DNA from: Edaphochlamys debaryana
Lineage: Eukaryota; Chlorophyta; Chlorophyceae; Chlamydomonadales
Direction: 5' to 3'
Assembly: GCA_016858145.1 (NCBI GenBank)
Contig: JAEHOE010000090.1
Span: 124,001 to 188,000, forward strand
Length of the DNA: 64,000 bases
Shown: piece after piece, positions 13,901 to 25,300 of the stretch
Layout of the letters: each line of letters opens with the position of its first letter
How positions within the stretch are numbered: the stretch's first letter is position 1
The notes under the pieces: model-generated
Told to the model about the DNA's origin: nothing
The model's input: the letters and a program-made list of their open reading frames with translations, nothing else
Databases searched by the model: none
Made by a program: the position numbers and the translations under genes

Positions 13901-14110
13901 GCAAGATTCCTGATCTCGCATGACTCGGATCTGGATCCGATGGGCCGAGCCGTACGCGGCGCCCGGTCTGGACGCCGGCGCCGGACGACCGCCGAGGGAC
14001 GAGCAAGGATACCCTTTATTGCAGGCCGCGGGGTCCGCAGATACTGCTACTATAGGGGCGCCGAACGGCGTTACGTACCGCCGTTCGTTCCAAGGTTCCA
14101 TCCGCTTCGC
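10938..14110. other. Spacer, 3.2 kb
   Basis: Upstream region of the alanine-rich gene and the long 3' flank of the NAR1-type gene (stop at 14111). Frames of 100-220 codons on both strands have no plausible splice partners or recognisable motifs. The stretch 12120-13000 is C-rich. I see no tRNA, tandem array or mobile element. Confidence 0.4.
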
Positions 14111-17100
14111 TCAAACCGCCGTCTTGGTGGGGTTCGCGTCCGAGGCGTCCTTGTGTACGGTAACAGCGGCCGCGGGCGGCGGGGTACCGCGCATGGACGA
14201 GGTGAGGGCGCGGAGGGTGGCGGAGATGCCGCGGTGCGAGGGGGTCTGGTGGTGGCGGTTGGGACGGGGCGGGATAATACATGGCGGGGAGGGTCAAGAT
14301 CACACATTGCAGGTGGGGTCAAGCACGTCGTCGAGGCAAGCTTCTGTTGACAGACACTGCTGCCCCCCCCTCCCATCCACCGCTCCCTCGCAGCTGCCGG
14401 GGCGCCCCTGCTTAATGCCTACTACCCGCCCCCCTGTCGGCTCTCTCGCCCCCCCCCCGCCCTCATGCAGCCCACCTCCCAATCCCCCGCCCCCGCCCCA
14501 CCCCCCGAGCCCCCGCCCCCGGCCCCCCGCCCCACCCCCCAAGCCCCCGCTCCGCCCCCGCCCCACCCCACCTGGCCGCCTGGGTTGTGCACGCTGATGT
14601 CGCCAATGAACTTGCCGGGCAGCGGCTGCATGCCGGCCTCCGTGGTCACATCGCCCGTCTGGAGCCTGCGGGAGGGCGGGGGCAGGCAAGAGTGCAGGGA
14701 CATGGGGGATGAGGAGTGCAGCATGGAGGGCGCGTGGAGTGGGGCACCCCGCGTCCCCGCCCCGGCCCGCCCATTCCCGGCCCCCGCTTGTGCCGTTCGC
14801 CTGCCGCGGCCAAAGCTAGAGCAGCCAGCGCCAGCCAGCCCCACCCACCACTCTGCGAGCCACGCGGGTGTGTAGCGGGCGACCAACGAGTTCCAGAGGT
14901 TGATCATCCTGCAGCAGCAGCAGCAGCAGCAGCAGGGGGCGGGGTGGGGCAGCAGCGGGTTTCAGGCCAAGCCTCGGAGTCTTCAGTAGGTCTTCCGAAG
15001 GAGAAATCGTCGAGCCGGGGGCTGACGCAAGGCCGCCGGGTTCTTTGGGCCCAGCACACCTTGGGCTTCCGCGCTGAACAGGATACTGTTGAGCGCCCCT
15101 CTTCGGCGGGAGACAGCCCCATCCCCACCTGGGCTGTCCCTCTGCCCCCAGCTGCCCGTGGAGAAAGGGCAGCCCCGTCCATCCCTCTAGCTGTCCCTCC
15201 CTATCTAGTATGCAATGCATCACTCACTTGTCGTGGCCCGTGCCGATAGAGAAGAAGTAGAAGCCCACAATGAAGATCATGGCCGCCACCGTGTTGCCAA
15301 GCGTCACGGGGATGAGGTTCTTGACAATGTCCTCTGAGGCCGAGATGTCGGAGGCGGTGCCCCCTAGGCGCATGCCCATGGTGATTCCGAACTATGGAAG
15401 AGGGGGTTGAGGTGGGGGTGGTTGGGAGGAGGGTGAAGAGGGTGAAGAGGCGGCTGAGGTGGAGTGGTTGGGAGGACAAAAGCGGCCGCCACGCACGCGC
15501 ACGCGTGCCGGTCCCCATCAGCTGGCATGCGCCCTCGCGTCTGTCTCATCAGTCATCACCCCGAGCTCGGCTCCCTCACCTGGTTGGCGATGCAGTGCTC
15601 AAAGCCCGAGGCAACGAAGATGGTGACGGGAATAAACACGCCCACGAACTTGCCCGTCACGTCCTGTCGGAGTTACCATCGAGACAGAGCGGGCAGAGTT
15701 TTGAGCGTGTAAGCGACGGGCGGAAAAGGACAGCACAGACGTAATACGGCTGCGTGGTCTGGCGTGGTCTGGCGTGGTCTGGCGTGGGGTCCTGGGATGC
15801 AACTCGGGAGGCGGCCGGCCATGCGGGCAGGGTGCCGTACGGTGTGCGACAATTGTTGTGCCGTACCTGTGCGGTCATGGCCTGCCACACGGCGATGTTG
15901 ACCAGCCAGTTGCACAGCATGCCCCGCACAAAGTTGACTCCGAAGTCGGGGGAGGTCTTCTTGACGGCCACCCCCTGCATGCGGAGCGCGCGAGGCATGG
16001 GGTTTGAGCCTTGAGGACGGGGCAAGGCGCAGAAGGCATGTGAAGCAGCCGGCTGAGGAACGGCGGTGGCAGGTGGTGGGGCCCATATGCGCACATCGCT
16101 ACGTAGTTGGACCTTTACCGCAGGGCGACCAAGACAGAGGTGTCCAGTCACCCTCGGTCGCCCGAGTGTCGTGGGCTCTGGCCAGGACCTAGCTAGCGGC
16201 TGGTTTGGGTTTGGGTCTGCGCCATGCAACAGCCGCACGGACCTGCTCGAATGCCTCGCGGCCGACGAAGACGTCGCCCCAGACGTACATCTGTACCATA
16301 AAGAGGGAGCCGCATAGGTTGCCTGCGCGGATGGATGCGATGGCGCAAAGCACAGGGGGCGAGGGGTAAGCCGGGGTATGGGAGAATCACTCCTGGCTCC
16401 GGCGGGTTCCGGCCACCCCGTCCCCCATCTCCTCCCAGCGTGGGCCTTCGGGCTCGCTCCAGGACCGCCAACGGCTTGCACGCGCCAGCCCCGCCCAAAT
16501 ACGGTACCGGTAACTCGCGCACGCGGACAGCCACGAATTGCGACCATCCTTCGAGCAACCCCCCGGCCGCGCCCCTAGCGCATTGAGGGTTTTACCCTAA
16601 ACCCCGAAGCCACACTCACCAAACCAGCACCAGACCAGGTTCCAGACCACAGCGGTCATGCGCGTCTTGCCCTCGCACCAGGCCGCAAACATGAACGTTA
16701 CGTCCGAGGTATAGAGATCGGAGCCCATCAGGATAATCATGGTCAAGCCGAAGGGCAGGCCGAAGAAGCCAAGGATGAGGTTGTAGAGGCCTGGGTCGCC
16801 GACCTTGATGTCCTGTGGGGGGCGGAGGAAAGGGGGTGGTGGAGGGGGCACCGTGCGGCGTGGAGGGTGTGGGGGGCGAGGGTTTGGAGGCAGCGGCGGA
16901 TCGCAAGGGAAGAGGTGAGAGCGAGCGAGAGTAGTGCTGGTGACAGAGGGAAAGGTGGGGGGAGAACAGCGTCACGCTGCGCGCGTTGGAGCAGCGCTAG
17001 CGGACCACCGGTATGACACATGCGCCCCCCCCGTGTCGAACTCGGGCTCCCTTCCCCCGGCCCCCGCCATACCTTGAGCTGGCCGCCCACGAGGAAGGCG

Positions 17101-17807
17101 AAGGCCATACCAAAAGACAAGTAGGCTCCTGAGGTGAAGTCAGGGGCAGGGGAGGGAGATGGGGGCTTCAGAGCTGCACGCACCAGGCTTGAGAGCACGG
17201 CAGGCGAGGACTCGGCCTAGGCCAGTCGACCCTTTGCGTTCGCCCTCAATCGAACTCAGCCCTAAATCGAACTTTGTCACGCACCCGCCAGGAAGGACAG
17301 CAGGATCTTCTTGGGCCATGTGTACTTGGACTTGGCCACTCCCGTCGCCACAATCTTGTTCCAGACCTGCAATTAGTCAAGCGGACAAACGGCCAAAAGG
17401 TTTAGGGAAGGGCAGCAAAACGACAGTCGAGAAGTGTAGCGGTGCAGAACGCTCCACAAGCACGCGCTCAGCCGAAGAGGGCTCGCAAGGGCCCGCCCGG
17501 AGCCCCGAACGGGGCCAAGCAGTTTTCGGGCACAGAGCGGCGTGTGCCCGCAGGCTATCGCACCTCGAGCGGCGTGATGAAGAGACGGAACAGCGTAGCC
17601 TACGAGGAGAACACACGGCGACGCGCGGCGAAGCGGTTGTTAGCTAGGGGAGCAGCAATTCCGTCTCGGCAACGCCCGTGCGTTTCCAGCTCTTACGTCG
17701 CCCTTGGCGGCCGTCGCGGCCGTCAGCCCTCCGATTTGCGCCCTCTCCTCGGCATGGCCGCGGGTGGGGTCATTGCTAGCGGAAACGGGGGGCAATGCAG
17801 GCGCCAT
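14111..17807 (-). CDS. NAR1: NAR1-type formate/nitrite channel (FNT family), 388 aa
   Basis: Membrane channel of the formate/nitrite transporter family; algal NAR1 proteins carry nitrite or bicarbonate, some of them at the plastid envelope. Exons: 17807-17697, 17366-17285, 17128-17073, 16812-16620, 16322-16243, 15974-15867, 15663-15580, 15391-15228, 14908-14849, 14665-14572 and 14245-14111; all phases close. Family landmarks are VWNKIVATGVAKSK at the first helix, FLAGAYLSFGMAFAFLVGG, LVWCWFGNLCGSLF, MLCNWLVNIAVWQA, GFEHCIANQ with the conserved pore His (about residue 233), and IPVTLGNTVAAMIF. The FNT core ends near residue 292 (GTGHDK). About 95 further residues follow, ending NPTKTAV, and probably face the soluble side. 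Reading the exon 8 donor instead as a stop (AAGTGA) would give a shorter protein. The nitrite or bicarbonate substrate and plastid location are inferred; I see no clear transit peptide. Confidence 0.9.
14912..14935 (-). repeat. (CTG)8 repeat forming an intron acceptor
   Basis: Eight CAG units on the plus strand, CTG on the coding strand, run directly into the AG of the acceptor for NAR1 exon 9 (exon begins at 14908). The repeat replaces the normal polypyrimidine tract. Confidence 0.85.
15751..15787. repeat. 10-bp tandem repeat in a NAR1 intron
   Basis: Unit GCGTGGTCTG repeated about 3.5 times within the intron between exons 6 and 7. Confidence 0.7.
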
Positions 17808-18027
17808 GTCGAACTATTTGCTTTGATTGAGTGTGAACAGGCTGGCCCTGAGTGGCCCCTTGCTTATAACTTGTGCCTCTGTTACAAAGGTCAACGGGAA
17901 AACGGCCCACGCGGCTGGTCTGAGCCCCCGCGAACCCATGGGGCAGTCCCGTGCGGATGGCGTGATGCGATGCATCCCGTCCGTCCCGCCGCCGCCCGCG
18001 GCGCAGGGCCATTCGCACCACCATTCT
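17747..18027. repeat. NAR1 5' region, second copy at 1-286
   Basis: This is the intact copy, in place in front of the complete NAR1-type gene. It contains the ATG at 17807 and about 220 bp of upstream DNA. Confidence 0.85.
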
Positions 18028-19337
18028 TTGCGTGAAGTACACACCCTACAAGTTCGTCTGTGTTGATGGTCCGAACGAAAGGTTGCTCATGTCCGGGATG
18101 TACCGAGCGTACACGGCGTAAGCCGCGCGCTGCCATCGCCATCGCCTTGCGGCGGAGAGAAGATCGGGCGGCGTAAAGTCTAGCGCCCCCGGGCTCGCAG
18201 CGGTTGGCCACGGGCGAATGTCATCCCGTCACGACGTTACGACCGCAACACCGTGAGCTCCTTTGAGCGTGCCTTTGAGTGGGAGGCACCCCGGCCTCCT
18301 TCCTGCAGCCTGCAGCGCGTGATCAACCTCCGTGCCACTCTGGCTGCCGTCAACCGTCGCCTGTGCCTTGCGCCCCGCATTTCTCTCTTGAACATGTAGG
18401 GGCTTGGACAGGTGAGGCCCGCTCTCCTACGCCTCCTTTGCACGCGCACTGCAGCTGGCCTTAACCCCTGCCTTCGGCAACCTTTTGTTGCCCTCATCCC
18501 ACAGCGATCCCCCCTGCATACCACAGGCTCCCTCGGCACGAGACCCTACCCTGAGCCACAGCATGCGGATCGCCTCAGCTCCCTCTCCCTTGCTCAGCAG
18601 CACAACCCCGTCATCTGCCGTCAGCGTTCTGACTACCCTGCCCGGCCCCTGCGAGCAGAGCCGGGAACCCCCTCGGCTTGGCTAGAGGACCCTCAGCTCC
18701 CAGCAACACGCATGCAACACGACATCGCCCTGCGACCCCGTCCCCGCTTTACGACGGGATCCCGCCGTACAGTTCGCAGCGTACCATGCATGAACCACAC
18801 CCCAGCTTGAAAGCCCTACGCGAGCTGATCGCCCTACTGTTTGCCTGCGTAGAATACGCTGTCCGCACCCACCGAGCGCAACAGCAAGCAACCTGCAACC
18901 TGCCTTCGTTTACTGCCAGCATCTCGAGCATGCAGCCACCACCGTAACTGAGCCTATCCCCGCCCGGCATCCATCCCCACTTGCTTGCAAGCGAGCAAGC
19001 CGCAAAACCTGACACGTTCCCATCCCCATCCCCATGCGTTGCACTGCCCTTCAATCGTTCGTTTCGGAGCCCCAGGCCAATGCGCCCCCGGCCTCCCCCC
19101 ACCCCAGTCCCTGCCGTGCCCACATAATTCCCCAACGTCCACTGGCACCCCATTCCACAACACGCAGTTGCGCTTCTTCCCGCCTCGCGCTCCCTGCCCA
19201 CGTGCCTTATCACAGCATCAAGTCGCCGCGCTCATAGCTGGCAGCGCGCCAACGCCACCACCGCCGCCTGTCCCCTCCGTGCGCCGAATCCACCATCTCT
19301 TCCGGCCACCACCGCAGCCTGTTTCCGTGTGTTCGCA
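17808..19337. other. Spacer between NAR1 and gene Y, 1.5 kb
   Basis: 17808-18027 is the NAR1 upstream region, shared with 62-286. To its right, 18030-18121 (+) holds a frame with YTPYKFVCVDGPNERLL ending in TAA, and 18228-18399 (+) holds another with RYDRNTVSSFERAFEWEAP, RVINLRATLAAVNRRL, ending in TAG. They are in different frames with no convincing splice junction. They could be remnants of a broken gene. From 18400 to 19337 I see only the 3' flank of gene Y. Confidence 0.35.
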
Positions 19338-22300
19338 TCAGGGCCGTGGCAGCCTGCCGGCGCCCGCTCTCGCCGCCCACTGCGGCGCGGGCGCGGCTCC
19401 CAGGGACGGCCAGTTCTGAACAGGGCGCGTGGGCGGGTGGGGGAGGGCGGTGAGTGGACAATGGCGGGGACAGCAGGGATGGCGGCTCGGCGGGTAGGGC
19501 GCAAGCGTGCAAAGCAAGGGGGCCAGCCACGGATAGCCAGGCGGCCAGCATAGCGGTTCTGTAGCCCATGAGGAGCCCTGGGGGCCTGCCTTCCCACGGG
19601 CACGGGTCTTGCATGGAGTTACGCCCTACCACACGGCTTGGGCCATTGATGCAGCCCATCCCTCCACGACACGCCTTCCCTGCTGCGCACCTCCACCCCG
19701 CCCGGGCCTTCCGCACCCCACAGCGCCTCCATGCCACGGGTCCTTGGGGCCGCTCCGTGCCCACCCCCCGCCCCCCCACACGCAGCCGCTCGTTCCCACC
19801 TGCTCCCCGAGGACCGTCTCCTCGCCGCCACCGTCGTCCGTGCTCCGCCGCGTTAGATCGCCTCCGCCGCCTCCGCTGCCGCCGCCGCCGCCATCCAGCC
19901 CATGAGAGCCCGCTCGAGCGCCGGCGGCAGTGAGGCCACTCCCGCCGCCACCGCCGCCGCTGGCGGCGCCAGCCGCTCCCGCCCCGCCGCCAGCTGGGCG
20001 CGCGGCCGCCACCAGCTCGTCCAAGCCGGCCAGCTTAGTCACGCACGTGAGCAACGCGCCGCAGGCCCTGCGCTGCGAGCTGTTGGACTCCCCGAGCGCC
20101 GAGCGCAGATGGAGGTTCGACGGTGACTGAGGCAGCTCGTCTGCGGTGCGGAGCTTGCTCGCTTCCTCCTCCAACGCCGCCGCCAGCACTTCGCCAAACA
20201 GCTCCGGGTCAATCCCGCCACCGCCGCCAAGCATCTCGTTATACAGCTCCGGGTCAATCCCGCCACCGCCGCCAAGCATCTCGACGGTCTTGTGGAGCGT
20301 GTCGACGAGGCCGACCGCGAGCGTGCCCAGGATCTCCATGGCCGCCATTACGTGATGGTACGACGGTACGGCAGGCGCCGATGCTGACGAGGACGCGGAG
20401 GAGGGGGCGAACGCGGCGAGCAGCTCACCCAAGCCCGCGGGGCCAGAGCTGCGCTCCGACAGAGAGCGGAGCGTGGGCAGGCCCAGCATGTGGGAAAGCA
20501 CGCCCGGGGGCGAGGCGGCGGCCGCGGTAGCGAGGGCGGAGGGTCCGCCGGAGCGGGCCACGGCGTCCTGAGGGGGAGGAGTCGCGGGCGATTCGGTGAT
20601 GAAGGGCAAGCAAAGGGTACCGGTGCCAACACAACTGCCGGACTGGGCGATCCTCCCATGCAAGGGGGCGCTCGGGCCCACATGCGCAGGGGGTTTTAAG
20701 CGCTGCCCGAACACCGGCAAGTGACACAGCTCGCGCGTTCAAGCCCCAAGCCCCCGAGACCTGACGCACCCGCACCGCCGCCAGCCCCAGCGCCTGCAGC
20801 GTGGCTGGGCCGAGGCCGAAATCCGCCGCGTCCGACCCAGGCGGCGGCCGCGGCGGCGGCGGCATGCCGTACAGGCCGTACAGCGAGGCCAGCAGCCGCT
20901 CCGCCGCCGACGCCCGCTGCCGGAAGCGCTCCGCTTGGAGCTCCGGGACCGCCTTGGCGGCCGCCTCGCCGGCCCGAATCGCGTCTCCTAGCAGATGGGG
21001 CTCTTTCCAGAGGTTTCGAGAGCCCGGCGCCAGAATACGGTAGGGCGCGGCCGCATCGCGGATGAGGGCGCAAAGGAGCACCAGCGCGCGGGAGGGCAGG
21101 CTGCTCTCGTCTCCGGAGGCTCGCTGCGGAATGCACGGCACAGCACAGCATGGCACAGCATAGTTGTCAAGGCTCAGCACGGAAAGCAGCAGCAGTGTAC
21201 GCGGGCGCTGGCGAGGGCGGAGCAGGGCAGAGGCGGTAGGAGAGACTCTTCAAGTGGGCATATGCGGACACGTCGCGAGCATCACCGCCCCCCAAGGCCT
21301 GAGCATTGACTCACCGGCTCCCTCCCAAACAGCTCCAGCGCGGACGCCTCCGCCGGGCGCTGGGGCAGGGCCGCCAGCTGAGCCGCCATAGCCTCCGCGG
21401 CGCCGTACACCGCCGCCGAGCGCGCCTCCTGCTCATCATGGTCGCTTGCCTTCCCCGCCGCCGCGTCCGCAATCAGCCCCGTCGCAAACTCCGGCACGGC
21501 GTCCCGCAGCGCGATGTACAGCCCGATGTCGCGCGCGTTCGGGGGCGGCAGCCACGTGGGGTGGGACCGTCGGGGGCCAGCGCTTTTGCGGCCGGGCACG
21601 TGGGGCGCGGGGGTCATGGGCATGGACACCGGTTGGAACTCGGGCCACGGAGCCACGGGGACGCTAGGGCGGGGAGCCGGGTGCGGCCTGCCGTCCACAG
21701 CTTGGGGCTGCAGCCCGGCTGTGGTCGGGGGATGCGGGGGAGCGACGCCAGTGCTGTTGTGCGAAGCGACAGTCTGGCTCGGGGCTAGGGCTGGGGCTGG
21801 GGTTGGGGCCAAAGCCGTGACCAGGGCCGGGGCCGGAGCGGGGCCGGGCCCGCCGGGCGCCGGGCCCGGCGCAACTGCGGCGCCGTGCGGTGCGGCCTGC
21901 GTGCTGTGCCCAACCTGAGCGCTCGCCGCGGCCGCCGCCCGCCGAGCTACTGCCGCCGCCGCAGCTGCCGCTGCCGCTTCCGCGATGGCGGCGATGTGGG
22001 GCGCCAGCGGGCGGGGCGGCGGCGCAGCGCCGCTTGCGAGAGGGCCCGTGGCTGCGGCTGTGGCCGAGGCGCCGGGTGCCCCCAAGACGGGGACTACCAA
22101 CGGCGCGGACTGCCCGGGTACGGGCGACGCCGACGCTGATGCGGCTGCGGCTGTGGGCTGCAGTGGCCTTGCCCCCGGATGCGGGGGCAGGAAGGGCAGC
22201 TGCACCGGAGCCGCGGGGGCAGCCAACGGCACGGGAGAGGCTGTGTTGGCGATGGTGGGAGTGGGAGCGGCTGGCGGCGGACGCGGCGCGCCTTGCAGGG

Positions 22301-25300
22301 CGTGGGGGGCCACGAGGGCTGCGACAGCAGCAGTCGGGGCTGGGGCCACGGTGGCGGTGGCGGCCAGGGTGAGAGCAAGGCCCTGCACAGGCGGCGCAAG
22401 CACGGGCTGGGCCGGCATCCGCAGCACACCGCCGAACGCCGGGTGCGCCAGCGCCGCCAGGTGAGGCAGCGCAGGCGCGGGTGCTGAGGGCGCCGTCGGG
22501 GGCGGTACGGCCGCCGTCGGGGGCGGTACGGCCGCCGTCGCGGGTGGTACGGCCGCCGTGGTCTGGCTGGGAGCAACCGCCGTCGCAGACTGCCGACTCG
22601 ACCCAGGCGGGGCCGAGTGCAGCTGGGAGGCAGGCGCCTTGGCCGAAGCAGCGACCGCCAAGGCGTCGGCCACAGCGGCCGAGGCAAGAGCAGGCTCAGC
22701 GAAGAGCGCTTCCGCCTCCGCCACCGCTTCGGCCTCGGCCTCGGCCTCCGTGGACACGACGCTGGTAGGTTCTGCGCCCCGCGGCATCGCCCCAGTAGCC
22801 GTCGCCGTTGCAGGCGCGAGCGCGGCGGGGCCGGGCCGGCTTGCGGCCGGCGGGGCTGCCGAAGCGGGTGGAGGGGCGCGGTGCGGATGCGGTGATGGCG
22901 CTGGCTTTGAAGCCCCGGCCGCGCCCGCTCCCGCAGCACCTCCGCCTCCGCCTCCACCCCCAGCCGCAGTCCCCGTCCCGGCCTCCGCCCGCGCCCCAGC
23001 CCCCGTCCCCTCTGCTGCGTGCTGCGACAGCCACAGCAGCCACTCAGCGCACGCCTTGCGGGGCCTGCTGCCGGGCGCAGCGAGCCACGAGTCCAGCCGC
23101 AGGTCCTCGCTCGCCTGCGACGGCTCCGCGGCCGGCGCGTTCGTCAGCGCCTCTGCGCTGTGCTGCAGGTGTGGGCCGACCAGCGCTGCCAAGCCCTTGG
23201 ACGGCAGGCCACGGTCGTCTGGCGTGGAGCGGGCCGCTGCCACTGCTGCCGACGCCATGCCCCCGCCCAGCGCGCGCAGGACCTCCGTCGCGAGCATGAA
23301 ATGCCTGAACGCGAGCTCGGCTGTCCTGGACCCGGCTTTGTGCTCCATCAGCGGCCCGAGGCTGCCTCGCTTGGTTGGGCTGCTTGCAGCCTGTACCAGT
23401 TGGTAGATGATGGGCAGGCTGAGCAGCTGGGCGGCGCTGGCGGCTGAGGTGCCGGCAGCTGCGCGCGGATGGGCGAACGCCCGGTGGCCTCCAGACCGCT
23501 CCACGGCCTCCTGTGAAAGGGATATCAGATCAGATCCCTGTCAGCGGTTGCAGTACACATGGTGGCGCCTGGCGGCCTCAGCTCACGCCCCGTAAGTTAC
23601 AGCCCAGAACGGTACGGCACACGCACCTGTACGGCCGCAAGAGCCAATGCGTGGAGCGTGGTCATGGTCACGCCGAGTGCGTGGCCTTTGGTGGGCGGCC
23701 GTGGCGGCTCCAGCGGAAGGTCCATGCCGTACAGTCCGTACAGCGCCGCCGCCAGATGCTCGATGGCGGCGGCGCGCTGCCGGAAGCGCTTCGACTGCTG
23801 CTCTGGGCTGACCTGTACGACGTAACGGCTGCTGAAGGCCAGGGCCTGGCTGAATTCATCTGGGTCGCGCCAGAGGCTTGCGGCTCCCGGTGCCAGCGCG
23901 GCGTAGGGCGCGGCGGCCTCCTGTGCAATCGCACCCAGGAGGACTAGAGCGCGAGCGGGCAGGCTGGCGTCACCCGCTGCCGCATCCTGCAGAAGGCATA
24001 GTGAAGGTAGAACAGGTTCAAATATGGCGCCCACGGCCTAGGTCAGAGACGAACCCACGGCCCCGCGGCACTTGAGGTGCGACGCCGCAGGCCGGGCCGA
24101 AGCACGAACTCACCGGCGGGGTCGCAAACAGCTCCGGCCCAGACTGCCCCGCCGGGCGCCGGGGCAGGGCGGCCAGCTGAGCCGCCACCGCGGCTGCGGC
24201 GGACAGCAGCGCCGCTGCCCGAGCCCTGCGCTCCTCGTGTCCGCCCACGGCGCCCGCCGCCGCGTCCGCCACGGGCCCGCTCCCAAGCTCCTCCGGCAGT
24301 GCGTCCCGAAGCAGGGCGCAAGACGCCCGCTCCGAGTGGGTCGGCGGCAGCGGCGGCAGAGGCTCCGTGGACGCAGCGGCCGCCGCCATCGCCGCCGCGG
24401 GGCCCCGCGCCGCTGACGACTGAGGCCCCGGCCGCTGGGCCTCCGCCGCTGCCCTCCCACTGCCGCCAGCGCCGCCTCCTCTGCCCTCTGCATGACCAGG
24501 CGCTGGCGCAGGCCCGGCCCTCCCCGCCCCCGCTCTCCCGCCAACCGCGGGCGCGCTGCCTTGCACCCAGGTCGGCAGCTGCCTGAGGACCTTGGCCGTG
24601 CGGGCCCAGGTCTGGGCCCAAGGCGGGACCGCCGACTTGGATCGGAACCGTGGAGGCGCCGGCGGTGGCGGCTGCGCTGCAAGGCGGCGCAGCGCGGCTT
24701 CCAGTGCCTCTAGGAAGCGCTGTAAGGAGCCGTGCACGCCACGGCTAGCGGTGGCTATGCATCCCAGCAGGCCCCGCGCTGCAGCGTCCATGACGTCCGA
24801 CTTGAGCTCGAACCACCATTCGTCCGGCTGGGCGCTCGCCTTCCTCTCCTTGTCCGGGGGGAACACGTCTGGAACAGCCCGTGCGATCTGCAAATCGGGA
24901 GGTCTCCCGTAGGTGCGAAGCTCTCGAAGGAGGGCACAAAGGATCGGGAACAGCCCGAGCCATCTGCAGCCAAGGCGAGCAGGCTTCCCTACGCGAGAGC
25001 AGTGCACCGCATGCCTCCTTTTTGAACCGCACTCCCAAGCCGCGTTGCGCAGACATTGTCAAGACACACGCTTGGAACCAGCTCACAGCCCACACGTGCT
25101 TGTGATCTGGTGGCCTGCTCTGCTGCTCACCTCAACTGCGAGCCGCGCGAGGGCCGGCAGTCCGAGCACCCGCTCCAGGGCTGCGCCGGGCACGGCTGCC
25201 CCCGAGCCGCTGCTCGGGTCAAACACGTCGGCCAGCTCCGCCGCCAGGTCGGGGCACACGGCCGCGTCCTGCGCAATCGAGCGCAAAATTGCGAAATTAC

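Noticed and set aside
22558..23406. Long plus-strand frames over genes X and Y
   Set aside because: They are antisense mirrors of Ala-rich exons. The minus-strand models are supported by splice phases and by X/Y homology.
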